A model generated the notes under the pieces. That model ran no database searches. It was given only the letters and a program-made list of their open reading frames with translations, and had not been told where the DNA came from. 64,000 nucleotides of DNA, taken from assembly GCF_001422045.1 (NCBI RefSeq), contig NZ_LMLW01000001.1, forward strand, positions 690,972 through 754,971. Reading direction: 5' to 3'. Origin of the DNA: Sphingomonas sp. Leaf242 (GTDB lineage Bacteria; Pseudomonadota; Alphaproteobacteria; Sphingomonadales; Sphingomonadaceae). The position numbers and the translations under genes were made by a program. Each line of letters opens with the position of its first letter. The first letter of the stretch is position 1. Shown piece after piece: positions 18,349-25,310 of the stretch.

Positions 18349-18878
18349 CCAACAGCAGCTTCGCGGCTCAGGCGGTCGCGGAAGGACCGCAGACGCTCGC
18401 GCCCCCCAGCTTCAACGGCATGGGCTGGCTCGTCGTCACCAACCTCGCCGTGATGACGATCGCGACACTGATCGGGATCATGGTGATCGTGAAACTGGTC
18501 GGAGACGCGGTGAAGCATCGCCGGCTGGACGTCTGGCGCTCGCCCGCCAGCATCTACCGTCTGCTCGGTATTCTGTTCGCGGTTGGAATCACGTTGCGCT
18601 GCGGTGCCGAGGCCGTCTGCCTGTGGGGGTGGAACCCACACGATCCGGTCGCGACCGGCGTCTATCTGACCGCCAAGCGCATGATCGACCCGATCGCGGT
18701 CGCCTGCGGGATCTCGGCGCTGATCACGTACATCCTGTCGGAGCCCGGCATGATCGAGCAGCAGCGCAAGGAACCGTTCCCGGTCAACATGTGGCTCGCA
18801 TGGCCGATGGTGAGGCGCATGCTCCGCCTCGGTCTGCTGACATTCGTTGCGGCGATCGGCGTGGTGTCGACGCGATGA
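18345..18878 (+). CDS. Multi-pass phage membrane protein (holin-region)
   Basis: A 177-residue protein starting at ATG 18345 by ATGA overlap with the tailspike. Hydrophobic segments lie at about residues 24-47 (MGWLVVTNLAVMTIATLIGIM), 67-84 (YRLLGILFAVGITLRC), 111-128 (IAVACGISALITYIL) and 155-173 (LRLGLLTFVAAIGVV). It sits directly before a second membrane protein and 0.8 kb before the endolysin, so a role in lysis (holin or antiholin) is plausible but not shown by motif. Confidence 0.72.
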   Translation: MTNSSFAAQAVAEGPQTLAPPSFNGMGWLVVTNLAVMTIATLIGIMVIVKLVGDAVKHRRLDVWRSPASIYRLLGILFAVGITLRCGAEAVCLWGWNPHDPVATGVYLTAKRMIDPIAVACGISALITYILSEPGMIEQQRKEPFPVNMWLAWPMVRRMLRLGLLTFVAAIGVVSTR

Positions 18879-19288
18879 TCTGGCGGCTCATGGCAACCGC
18901 AGGCGCGGTACTACCGGTCGCAGCAGCGGCCGTTGTAAAAACAGGGGCTACCGTGACGACTTCCACGCCGACCATCTGGTTCTTCCTCGGCTATCCGTTC
19001 GAGGCGGCGGGGATGATCGCGGCCATGTTCGGTTGCCTGTCCGCCCGGTTCTGGATCGGTGCCGGCGAGATCGCGAGGCGCGAACATCGCTGGATCCTCG
19101 ATGCGCCTGTGTCGTGCATGACGCTCGCGGTCGCGGCCGGGCTGGTGATCAGCCTGCATCCCGAGCCGCTGAGCGCCCTGCTCTACGGGGGTGGCGTCGG
19201 CATTCTCGGGGAGGGCGTGTTCAAGCTCGCCGAGCAGCGGATCAACAAGCTCAAGGCGATCTTAGGATTGGCAGACAAGCCGGAGTAA
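18875..19288 (+). CDS. Putative phage holin
   Basis: A 137-residue membrane protein, start ATG 18875 overlapping the previous stop. It has three to four hydrophobic stretches (about 4-22, 33-56, 79-96, 101-118) and a short charged C-terminus (FKLAEQRINKLKAILGLADKPE), the layout of class I holins, with Gly-rich GGGVGILGEG in the last segment. The preceding membrane gene may be its partner. A strong hairpin follows the stop. Confidence 0.68.
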   Translation: MIWRLMATAGAVLPVAAAAVVKTGATVTTSTPTIWFFLGYPFEAAGMIAAMFGCLSARFWIGAGEIARREHRWILDAPVSCMTLAVAAGLVISLHPEPLSALLYGGGVGILGEGVFKLAEQRINKLKAILGLADKPE

Positions 19289-19289
19289 C

Positions 19290-19320
19290 GGCCCGCCCCA
19301 AGGTCTACCAAGGGCGGGCC
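19290..19320 (+). terminator. Strong hairpin ending the structural/holin operon
   Basis: A perfect 9-bp GC stem (19290-19298 with 19312-19320) closes a 13-nt loop and starts 1 nt after the holin stop. The following bases are not a long T-run, so efficiency is uncertain. Confidence 0.65.
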
Positions 19321-19709
19321 GACCAGTCACTTTCCGGAGCTACCTGGTCCCGCTTTAACGCGGGATTGCCAGCTCGGTTTCACGATAACGGCCCGCCTCA
19401 AGCGCCGGGTGAGAACGAGAAGCGGGCCGGCCGGGCGAATGATGAGGCACACCCGACATCGCTCCCAACTACCGACGCACTAAATCGGCTCAATCGAACA
19501 AATTGAGCCGGGCCAAAGCAGTGGTTTATTCAAGTCTGGAGATGCAGCAGCCAGCCTATCCGCAAAACTGCTGAGAAAAACGGATAGGCCGACTGCCTCG
19601 ATAGCTTGCGCGTCAAGCCTCGCGACGGATCAGCGTGGGAGCAAACCGCGCCGCGGACTCACAGGAACGACTCCGCACCCTCAAAGACTCAAAATTGGAA
19701 GGAATTACC
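19321..19709. other. 389-nt intergenic stretch with three inverted repeats
   Basis: No coding sequence is seen here. It contains three further inverted repeats: a 7-bp stem 19390-19396/19422-19428 that repeats the GGCCCGC sequence of the preceding terminator, a perfect 9-bp stem 19486-19494/19502-19510 with a 7-nt loop, and a perfect 9-bp stem 19554-19562/19581-19589. These may be terminators, processing sites or a structured leader of the endolysin transcript. An endolysin ribosome site (GGAAGGA) lies at 19697-19703. Confidence 0.55.
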
Positions 19710-20249
19710 ATGACGACGGCATCAAAGCCGCCGCAGCTGACCCCGGCTGCGGCGAACACGAGCGCGCGCGGCAACCCTCTAGCGAAGGCGACGGTTGCGG
19801 GCGTGATGGGATCGGCCGCGCTCGCTTCCGCTCTCCTCGGCGGTCTCACCCAGTGGGAGGGCAAGAAGAACGTCGGGTATCTCGACATCGTCGGCATCCC
19901 GACCGCGTGCATGGGCGACACGAACAACGTCGTCGTCGGCAAATTCTACAGCGACACTGAATGCCGCGCCCGCCTCGAGCAGCAGGCGATCGTCCACGTC
20001 AGCGAGGTGAAGCGCTGCACGCCGTCGATCGGTGGAGGGCAACTCGTCGCGGCCGGGCTGCTCGCGTACAACATCGGCGGGACGGCATATTGCAAATCGA
20101 CCGTCGATCGCATGTTTGACGCCGGTAAAATCCGCGCCGGGTGTGATGCCTTCCGGATGTGGAACAGGGCGGGGGGCAAGGTCGTGCGTGGCCTCGTCAA
20201 CCGGCGAGAGTTCGAACGGGCTCTATGCCTACAGGGCGTACCGGCCTGA
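19710..20249 (+). CDS. SAR-type phage endolysin, GH24 lysozyme
   Basis: A 179-residue muramidase that cleaves peptidoglycan. ATG 19710 is chosen for the GGAAGGA site 6 nt upstream. Residues about 25-46 (LAKATVAGVMGSAALASALLGGL) form a weakly hydrophobic Ala/Gly segment typical of signal-anchor-release endolysins. The catalytic triad spacing equals that of T4 lysozyme: E50 in QWEG, D59 in GYLD and T65 in GIPT. The family ending WNRAGGKVVRGLVNRREFE is present. Export by the host Sec route with later release from the membrane is inferred from the N-terminus. Confidence 0.92.
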   Translation: MTTASKPPQLTPAAANTSARGNPLAKATVAGVMGSAALASALLGGLTQWEGKKNVGYLDIVGIPTACMGDTNNVVVGKFYSDTECRARLEQQAIVHVSEVKRCTPSIGGGQLVAAGLLAYNIGGTAYCKSTVDRMFDAGKIRAGCDAFRMWNRAGGKVVRGLVNRREFERALCLQGVPA

Positions 20250-20261
20250 TCGTGCGGTTCG

Positions 20262-20420
20262 CTAAGGGCCCGGACGATTGTCCCAATCTCTTTGCAGCTT
20301 CTCGCGCCAGCGTTGTCGAGCCGCTTCCTTACGACGGGCACGGCGGATCAATATCATTCGGTATGATCCGGCAATCGCCAATGAGCAGGCAGCCCCCACG
20401 AGCAAGATCATCACAGCCAT
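20262..20420 (-). CDS. Small single-pass membrane protein (52 aa), antisense in lysis region
   Basis: On the minus strand an ATG at 20420 opens a 52-residue frame: MAVMILLVGAACSLAIAG is a good membrane helix, followed by a strongly basic amphipathic stretch (RRARRKEAARQRWREKLQRD). The layout resembles small phage membrane proteins, yet it runs against the lysis genes. A GGAG lies 13 nt upstream, a poor spacing. The plus strand here offers no convincing alternative gene. Function unknown; expression uncertain. Confidence 0.45.
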   Translation of the reverse strand: MAVMILLVGAACSLAIAGSYRMILIRRARRKEAARQRWREKLQRDWDNRPGP

Positions 20421-20534
20421 AGCGCAAACCGGTCTCCGAACTGCGCGGCGAGATTGCCGAACAGCATCCTAGCGCCGGGTGGCGACACGCGACTCGGCCA
20501 TCGTCGGGATCGTAAATCTCAATTGGAGAAAATC

Positions 20535-20864
20535 ATGAAAAAACTGCTGACCGCTGCGCTATGCGCGGTGTCGATGTCGCTCGCCAGTTGCGCGACAATG
20601 CCGACCCCGTCGACCGCGCAGGCCGCGCAAATCGGGACCGCGATCGATCGCGCACAGGCGGCCTATGATCGCATCGCCGCGGCTGCCGAGCGGATACTGC
20701 CGTTCTTGTCGCCCGAGCGGCAGGCGCGCGTCCGGCTGGCGATGGCTCTGACCGAGCGCGGACTGATCGCGGCACGCAACGCGGCGACGATCGCCGAGCA
20801 GTTGGCGGCGCTGAGGCAGGCGGAAGCCGCAACGGCGACCATCGAAACCACCACATCGAACTGA
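20535..20864 (+). CDS. Phage-encoded lipoprotein
   Basis: A 109-residue protein with a clear lipoprotein signal: MKKLLTAALCAVSMSLASC, lipobox Cys at residue 19. The mature part is mostly helical and Ala-rich (AIDRAQAAYDRIAAAAERIL, ARNAATIAEQLAALRQAEAA). ATG 20535 has GGAGA 5 nt upstream. Lying after the endolysin, it could be an outer-membrane spanin subunit, but the length and lack of a Pro-rich mature region do not fit Rz1 well. Function unassigned. Confidence 0.75.
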   Translation: MKKLLTAALCAVSMSLASCATMPTPSTAQAAQIGTAIDRAQAAYDRIAAAAERILPFLSPERQARVRLAMALTERGLIAARNAATIAEQLAALRQAEAATATIETTTSN

Positions 20865-20876
20865 AGGACGGACATC

Positions 20877-21380
20877 ATGAAGACCTTTCTCCGATGGGCG
20901 GGCGTGATCACGCTTGCCTTGTCCCCGGCGCATGCGCTTGCGCAGGCCGGCTCATCCGTCCAATTTCCGGCGGGCTATGCTTCCGGCACCTCTCCTTGCG
21001 TGAAGCTCGCCGATGGCACCTGCGCGCCGGTGAGCCCGACCAATCCGCTCCCGATCGCCGATGGCCCACTCGCCGCGGCGACATCGACCCCGCTGTCGGG
21101 TACGGCAACGACCGGGACGATCGTAATCGGCCCGTTCATTCCGCAGCTGGGGCGCGCAATCCGCGTGATCCTGCGCGGCACTTGGACGGGGACGTTCGCA
21201 GTAAGCACGTCCGTCGATGCGTGCGCGACGCTCAACCCGCTCACGATCGGCGGTTCAACCTGGGGGAGTTTTACCGGCAACGCGAACGAGGTCGTCGATA
21301 TCCCGACGCTCGCCGGCGTCGTCTACTGCGCCACCGCGACCGTCTCGTCCGGCTCGCTCAGCTATGGAGTCCGCAATTGA
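20877..21380 (+). CDS. Secreted phage protein, unknown
   Basis: A 167-residue protein with a typical signal peptide (MKTFLRWAGVITLALSPAHALAQA, cleavage near residue 23). The mature part is beta-rich, Thr/Ser/Gly-rich and has three cysteines. GAAGGA lies upstream of the ATG. It is coupled to the SGNH hydrolase that follows. A secreted protein is unusual after a lysis cassette, so it may be a lysogenic-conversion gene or a late virion-associated factor; the sequence does not decide. Confidence 0.7.
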   Translation: MKTFLRWAGVITLALSPAHALAQAGSSVQFPAGYASGTSPCVKLADGTCAPVSPTNPLPIADGPLAAATSTPLSGTATTGTIVIGPFIPQLGRAIRVILRGTWTGTFAVSTSVDACATLNPLTIGGSTWGSFTGNANEVVDIPTLAGVVYCATATVSSGSLSYGVRN

Positions 21381-22594
21381 TCCGCCACCTCATGATGCGG
21401 GCCATGCTCGCACTCGCCATGTTCGGCATGCTGTCGGCGCCGGTGGCCGCGCAGGTCGATCCGGCCGCGCGCGGGCTGGCGGTGCAGGCCCAGCAGCAGA
21501 ACGCGTCGCTCGCGCGGGAGGCGAGCATGCAGGGCGCGTCGCTGACGAAGTGGCGGGCGTGTCGTGCCAAACTTCGGCTCGCGCTCGTGTCGACCTGCAA
21601 GATCGCGTTTCCCGGCGACAGCAAGACGGTCGGCGCGGGTGCCGGTACCGGCGCCAAGTTCACGGTCAACGCCTTCGGCTCGTCGCGCCCGTCGCGCCTG
21701 GCGGTACTGCTCGGCCAGTCCGGTCTACCGACACGTACCAACAGCTGGTTCGGCGCGGCCGGCATGTCGACGATCGCCGATGTCCTCGCATACGATCCGC
21801 GTCGCTCGGGGTTCACGGGCTGGTCGGGCGGCGTAAACTCGCTGGGCGGCGCTTCGCTCGCAACCGCGAACACGAACCCCGCAACCTTCACGCCGACGGT
21901 TCCGATCGATCGAGCCTCGATCTTCTATGTCCAGCGCCCCGGGCAGGGCATCTTCACGGTCACCAAGGGCGGCGAGACGTTCACGATCAACTCGCAGAAC
22001 GCGACGAGCGCGCTCATTCGCAGCGAGATCACCTTCGCGACGAAGGACGCGAGCCCGATCAGCATCACCCGCACGTCGGGGGGGTACGTCGAGATCGCCG
22101 GCACGGTCGCCTGGGATAGCGCCACGCCGGGGATCGAGATCAGCAACTTCGCGGTCTATGGCGTCGTCAGCGGCTTTCAGGCGGACGCCTCCAGTCCGTG
22201 GACCCCGCTCAATGCGCTCGGCACCTATGCGCCGGATCTGTCGGTCATCAACCTCTGGACCAATGACCTCGGCACCGGCGTCACGCAGGCAGCGGCGATC
22301 GCGTCGTATCAGGCGATCATCAGCAAGGCGAAGCTGACCGGCGACTGCATCCTCGAGTGGCCCTCGATCGCTGGCACCTCGCCATCATACGGTGCCGACC
22401 CGGTCCGCGCCCAGTGGAAGGCATCGCTCGTAACGCTCGCCGCGACCAACGGCTGCGCCTTCGTGGATGAAGAGGCATTGCTTGGCGGCCGCGCCGGCGC
22501 GCAGTCCAACGGCGCGACCGCGGACGGCGTGCATGAAACGGCGTGGGCCTATGATGTCGAAGCCCAGCCGATCGTGCGCTACCTGCTCCAATAG
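21377..22594 (+). CDS. Secreted SGNH/GDSL-type hydrolase
   Basis: A 405-residue protein beginning at TTG 21377, which has GGAG 7 nt upstream and overlaps the previous stop (TTGA); ATG 21392 lacks a ribosome site. A signal peptide (LALAMFGMLSAPVAAQ) is followed by a coiled region and the hydrolase domain. SGNH marks are the GDS nucleophile (S82 in KIAFPGDSKTVG), ND in INLWTNDLG, and D383-x-x-H386 in ADGVHET. Such enzymes deacylate or deacetylate esters, often on surface polysaccharide. Located in a phage next to a tailspike, it could modify host envelope sugars; this is inference. Confidence 0.78.
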   Translation: MIRHLMMRAMLALAMFGMLSAPVAAQVDPAARGLAVQAQQQNASLAREASMQGASLTKWRACRAKLRLALVSTCKIAFPGDSKTVGAGAGTGAKFTVNAFGSSRPSRLAVLLGQSGLPTRTNSWFGAAGMSTIADVLAYDPRRSGFTGWSGGVNSLGGASLATANTNPATFTPTVPIDRASIFYVQRPGQGIFTVTKGGETFTINSQNATSALIRSEITFATKDASPISITRTSGGYVEIAGTVAWDSATPGIEISNFAVYGVVSGFQADASSPWTPLNALGTYAPDLSVINLWTNDLGTGVTQAAAIASYQAIISKAKLTGDCILEWPSIAGTSPSYGADPVRAQWKASLVTLAATNGCAFVDEEALLGGRAGAQSNGATADGVHETAWAYDVEAQPIVRYLLQ

Positions 22595-22595
22595 A

Positions 22596-22832
22596 TCAGT
22601 CGCCCTGCTTCAACCGCCAGACAGTCAGCGTCTCGTCGCCATCGATGAAGCGTTTGGCGACTTGGCGGAACTGGTCTCGTATCGCAGCGCTATCATGGAA
22701 CCATGGTAGGCGCTGATCAGATAGGGTCTGGTCGACGCCGAGGGCTGCCCATTTCGCGCGCGGCAGGTAGGCGTAATACTCGTAGGCGAACTCGTCGAGC
22801 AGCGGGTGAACCATGTCGGGTGCGTGCTTCAT
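22596..22832 (-). CDS. Small phage protein (78 aa), unknown
   Basis: Minus-strand product starting MKHAPDMVHPLLDEFAYEYYAY and ending FIDGDETLTVWRLKQGD. The ATG at 22832 overlaps the stop of the gene before it (ATGA), which fixes the start; longer upstream reading is non-coding in character. It is rich in aromatic residues and has no membrane segment or metal motif. It is the last gene of a minus-strand run of short accessory genes, and its stop lies 2 nt from the stop of the plus-strand SGNH gene. Confidence 0.7.
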   Translation of the reverse strand: MKHAPDMVHPLLDEFAYEYYAYLPRAKWAALGVDQTLSDQRLPWFHDSAAIRDQFRQVAKRFIDGDETLTVWRLKQGD

Positions 22833-22948
22833 TGCGGCCGCGCGTCGCTGATCTCGTCCACTGCTGCAGCGATACGGCGCCAGTCCTCCACCGCCACGCG
22901 ATCGCCGAGCACATCGCCCAGCTGCCCGGTGATATACTCCGCGGTCAT
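22829..22948 (-). CDS. Very small phage protein (39 aa)
   Basis: MTAEYITGQLGDVLGDRVAV continues to a TGA that overlaps the next ATG. GGAGG lies just upstream of the start at 22948. The strong ribosome site and the 4-nt overlap with the next gene make it credible despite its size. Function unknown; probably a host-takeover or regulatory accessory peptide. Confidence 0.6.
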   Translation of the reverse strand: MTAEYITGQLGDVLGDRVAVEDWRRIAAAVDEISDARPQ

Positions 22949-22991
22949 GCCTCCATGCTCGGCCAATATCGAACAGGCACGCACCCAAACT

Positions 22992-23165
22992 TCACGATCG
23001 GTCAACCGGTGTTCCCTCAGTTTCGTCGATAGCGGCGAGGATCGCCTTCACCTCGGGCACATAGCTTTCCCACATGGGGCGACCCTCGAACTTCGTGTTC
23101 TCCGGCAGGTTGTGGAACCTGCACATGGCGCGCGCGGCGCGTTCGATCCGGGTCATCTCTGCCAT
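22992..23165 (-). CDS. Small phage accessory protein (57 aa)
   Basis: The frame from ATG 23165 reads MAEMTRIERAARAMCRFHNL and continues through FEGRPMWESYVPEVKAILAAIDE. The layout, a basic Cys-containing helix then G-x-PMW-x-SY, resembles short proteins of unknown function seen in phages of alphaproteobacteria. The ribosome site is weak. It lies in line with the two genes downstream on the same strand, separated by 43 nt. Confidence 0.62.
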   Translation of the reverse strand: MAEMTRIERAARAMCRFHNLPENTKFEGRPMWESYVPEVKAILAAIDETEGTPVDRS

Positions 23166-23258
23166 CGCAAGCCGAGCCTATGCGCGGTCGACCGATTCGA
23201 GCAAGCTATCTGCTCAGACGGTGAAAACACCGGGTTTAGAACAACACAGGGTCCACGC

Positions 23259-23432
23259 TTATCCGGAACGTCCCTTGCTTAGGACCTCAATCCGTTCGGC
23301 TTGCGCGGCAAGCTCATCAAGTTTCATGGCAGATGCCAATAGAACCGCTTTCTTATTGATCAGGGTAGTCGCTTCCGCTTCAGCCCGATCCGAAGCTGCG
23401 CGCGTGCGCAACTCGTCGCTCACTCTGCTCAT
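23259..23432 (-). CDS. Small helical phage protein (57 aa)
   Basis: From ATG 23432 the product begins MSRVSDELRTRAASDRAEAE and ends LAAQAERIEVLSKGRSG. It is almost wholly helical and amphipathic, with charged heptads, so likely a coiled-coil or helix-hairpin protein. It is the first gene of the minus-strand run reaching 22596 and is divergent from the HIRAN gene, leaving under 50 nt for two promoters. Function unknown. Confidence 0.6.
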   Translation of the reverse strand: MSRVSDELRTRAASDRAEAEATTLINKKAVLLASAMKLDELAAQAERIEVLSKGRSG

Positions 23433-23481
23433 GCGAGCTCTCTACCTTCCCGGCGTCCATCTGCAAGGCTATGTTGGGGAT

Positions 23482-23922
23482 ATGGACGAACTGACCACTT
23501 CCATTGTCGGCATAGACTTCCCGAACGAGGATAAGTCGAAGAGCAACAGGCGCATGGAGTGCATGCTCTGCGCCCCGGGAGACGTCGTAGAGTTACGCCT
23601 TGAGCCGAAGAACCCGTTCGACGCGAACGCCGTCGCCATCTTCAGCGACCGCGGCACGCAGCTGGGCTACGTCAGCGCAGAGCGTGCGCCCCTGATCGGC
23701 AAGCGGATCAAGGAAGACTAGGTCGTCGCGGTCTTCCAGGCGATGCACGGGAACGGGGCCTATATCCGGATCAGGTTGGGAGGCGGGTTACCTACCCTGC
23801 CAGACCCGGTCCCTGATGTTCCGAAGCCCCAGCCTCCCCGCCAGATGCGGCCGGCGCAGCGACCGGTGTACGATCCCCACGCGTTCTATCCGGACGAAGA
23901 AGGCCCAGAGTTCGGCGCCTGA
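23482..23922 (+). pseudogene. HIRAN-domain gene interrupted by an in-frame amber codon
   Basis: The first 79 codons (from ATG 23482) encode a HIRAN domain: TTSIVGIDFPNEDK, ELRLEPKNPFDANAVAIF, GTQLGYVSAERAPLIGKRI. HIRAN domains bind DNA ends and stalled forks. A TAG at 23719-23721 stops this frame, but the same frame stays open for 66 more codons with family-like sequence (VVAVFQAMHGNGAYIRIRLG, a Pro-rich linker, DPHAFYPDEEGPEFGA) to TGA 23922. A single base change seems to have truncated the gene. The HIRAN core is intact, so a short product may still be made. Confidence 0.75.
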
Positions 23923-24095
23923 CCTACTGCCCTATGCTGCTGGAGCCTCGCAGTTCCGCAAGCCGCAAGCAACTGATCCGACAGGAGGGATGCCGCCTCG
24001 ACGTCGAGGGTGGCAACTACGCCAGGCGCCTCGACGAGGACCATGCCCTCGCTCGCTGAGATGCTGAAAGCCTCATGCCGTAGAGCATCTGTCAC
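23886..24095 (-). CDS. Small conserved protein (69 aa), paralogue of the 51993-52187 product
   Basis: Begins at GTG 24095 with GGAG 7 nt upstream and reads MTDALRHEAFSISASEGMVL, then EAPGVVATLDVEAASLLSDQLLAACG. The pattern (acidic lead, G-x-VLVEAPGVVATLDVEAA, L-x-x-A) repeats that of the chromosomal small protein at 51993-52187 (VIIDGPGGAVIAMTPEAA). Its last 12 codons lie antisense to the tail of the HIRAN gene. Function unknown. Confidence 0.68.
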   Translation of the reverse strand: MTDALRHEAFSISASEGMVLVEAPGVVATLDVEAASLLSDQLLAACGTARLQQHRAVGQAPNSGPSSSG

Positions 24096-24174
24096 CGGGT
24101 TTCTCCAATGACGGATTAACGGTCGGCGATGGCGCCCGCCCCGCGCTGGTTGACATGGGTCAGCACGATTGCTC

Positions 24175-24216
24175 GCGTTCTATCCTGATGAGGAAGGGCC
24201 GGAGTTCGGGGCTTAG
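24175..24216 (+). pseudogene. 3' fragment of a second HIRAN-gene copy
   Basis: These 42 bases encode AFYPDEEGPEFGA and a stop, identical in protein to the end of the HIRAN gene at 23881-23922 but different at many third codon positions. Similarity continues a few bases further upstream with a one-base length change, then ends; the frame upstream is closed by TGA. It is a diverged remnant of a paralogue, not a recent duplicate. Confidence 0.7.
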
Positions 24217-24218
24217 TT

Positions 24219-24473
24219 CTACCGGCCTTCCAGGAAAGGGCTGCCCTGGCCGTGTACGTGATCGAACCCTGACAGAAGCGACTGCGTCCAGCGCATCAGT
24301 TCAACCCCGTTGAGGTCGTCGGAATCGTTCTTCGTCTCGGCGAAGGCTTGCCCGAGACGCTCAAGAAACGCGGCCTCGATCCCAGGCATGCGCTGCTCAA
24401 GAACTTGGACGAGCACCGTAAACATCGCGGCTGTTGCGTTCTTCGTCGTGCGCAGGCTCTCGTCGGTCACCAT
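24219..24473 (-). CDS. Small phage protein (84 aa), unknown
   Basis: ATG 24473 has AAGGGAGA upstream at good spacing. The product (MVTDESLRTTKNATAAMFTV, then LEQRMPGIEAAFLERLGQAFAETKNDSDDL, end GFDHVHGQGSPFLEGR) is mostly helical and soluble. No motif is recognised. It belongs to the minus-strand accessory group and ends 3 nt from the HIRAN remnant. Confidence 0.68.
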   Translation of the reverse strand: MVTDESLRTTKNATAAMFTVLVQVLEQRMPGIEAAFLERLGQAFAETKNDSDDLNGVELMRWTQSLLSGFDHVHGQGSPFLEGR

Positions 24474-24602
24474 TCTGATTCTCCCTTTCCGGCGAGGCTA
24501 CGGACGCGCTGACGTCCCGTCCAGCACCAACCCTTCCGCATCCGATGGAGCCCTCACCGACCATCTGGTCGAGGTGGGTCCAGCGCTTCCGATCGCTCCA
24601 AG

Positions 24603-24935
24603 TTACCCGTGGACTTGGCAGTTACCATTGCCGTGAAGCTTCACAAACATTCCCGGGTCACTCTCAGATGCAAGCGCATTGCGGCATGGGTGTCCCGACT
24701 TCGTCATCGCGCCGCACCGCGGGACCCGTTCTTCGCGCTCGTACAATTCGTATTGCGCTGGCGTCACGCCGCACGCCTTCGCAATCCAGGCGTCGCGATC
24801 TGAAACGAGCAGCGGCAGGTCGTCGGGTGAGACCCGCACCTGTGAGGCGCCGCCATAAGCCGGGATCGGCGCGTAAATGGTTGCGCCCGCGGCTTCAATC
24901 TGCCGCGCGAGCACGATCCTGTCATCATCGGTCAC
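24603..24935 (-). CDS. Phage protein with Cys/His zinc-type C-terminus
   Basis: Reads from GTG 24935: MTDDDRIVLARQIEAAGATI, then VTPAQYELYEREERVPRCGAMTKSGHPC, ending GNCQVHG. The end has the C-x-x-MTK-x-G-x-x-C followed by C-x-x-H pattern of short zinc-binding knots seen in many phage proteins. GTG 24935 is preferred because it overlaps the stop of the gene upstream, though the ribosome site is weak. An ATG at 24980 would add 15 residues. Role unknown; a nucleic-acid-binding function is possible. Confidence 0.7.
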   Translation of the reverse strand: MTDDDRIVLARQIEAAGATIYAPIPAYGGASQVRVSPDDLPLLVSDRDAWIAKACGVTPAQYELYEREERVPRCGAMTKSGHPCRNALASESDPGMFVKLHGNGNCQVHG

Positions 24936-25182
24936 GCGAGTTACCCCATCGTTCTTGGTGGAAAGCCCAGCGCACGCCACCTTCGCGAGCGGTCAGACAA
25001 GATTGTTCGGCCGCTGCCCCGCACTTGGGGCAGGGAACGCGCCACGCTGCCATGCGCGCGTTATATCTGGAGCTCGAGCGGTTCGGGATGCGATCCGCCG
25101 GTGCGGTGACCCCTGACTTTATCGCTGCGGTCTCGACTGCAAGTTCGGCGATGCCTTTCCTTCGATGGATTCGCGTCATCAT
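24925..25182 (-). CDS. Zinc-finger-like small phage protein (85 aa)
   Basis: AGGAC just before ATG 25182 supports this start (MMTRIHRRKGIAELAVE). The C-terminal half, WRVPCPKCGAAAEQSC then FHQERW, carries the C-P-x-C-G-A...C...H pattern of a widespread small zinc-finger family in phages and actinobacteria-like elements. The N-terminal 40 residues are basic and less ordered. It overlaps the next gene by 11 nt. DNA binding is likely but unproven. Confidence 0.68.
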   Translation of the reverse strand: MMTRIHRRKGIAELAVETAAIKSGVTAPADRIPNRSSSRYNARMAAWRVPCPKCGAAAEQSCLTAREGGVRWAFHQERWGNSRDR

Positions 25183-25310
25183 CGTGTCCTAAGGCATGCC
25201 GGGAGAGAATTAAGGGCGACGAACGTCCGGCGGTCAAGGTTAGATCAAGCCCTCCACCAGGGGGAGCACGCGACCGTGCGGCCCCATCGGGCCTATTTAG
25301 ATTATCCGGG

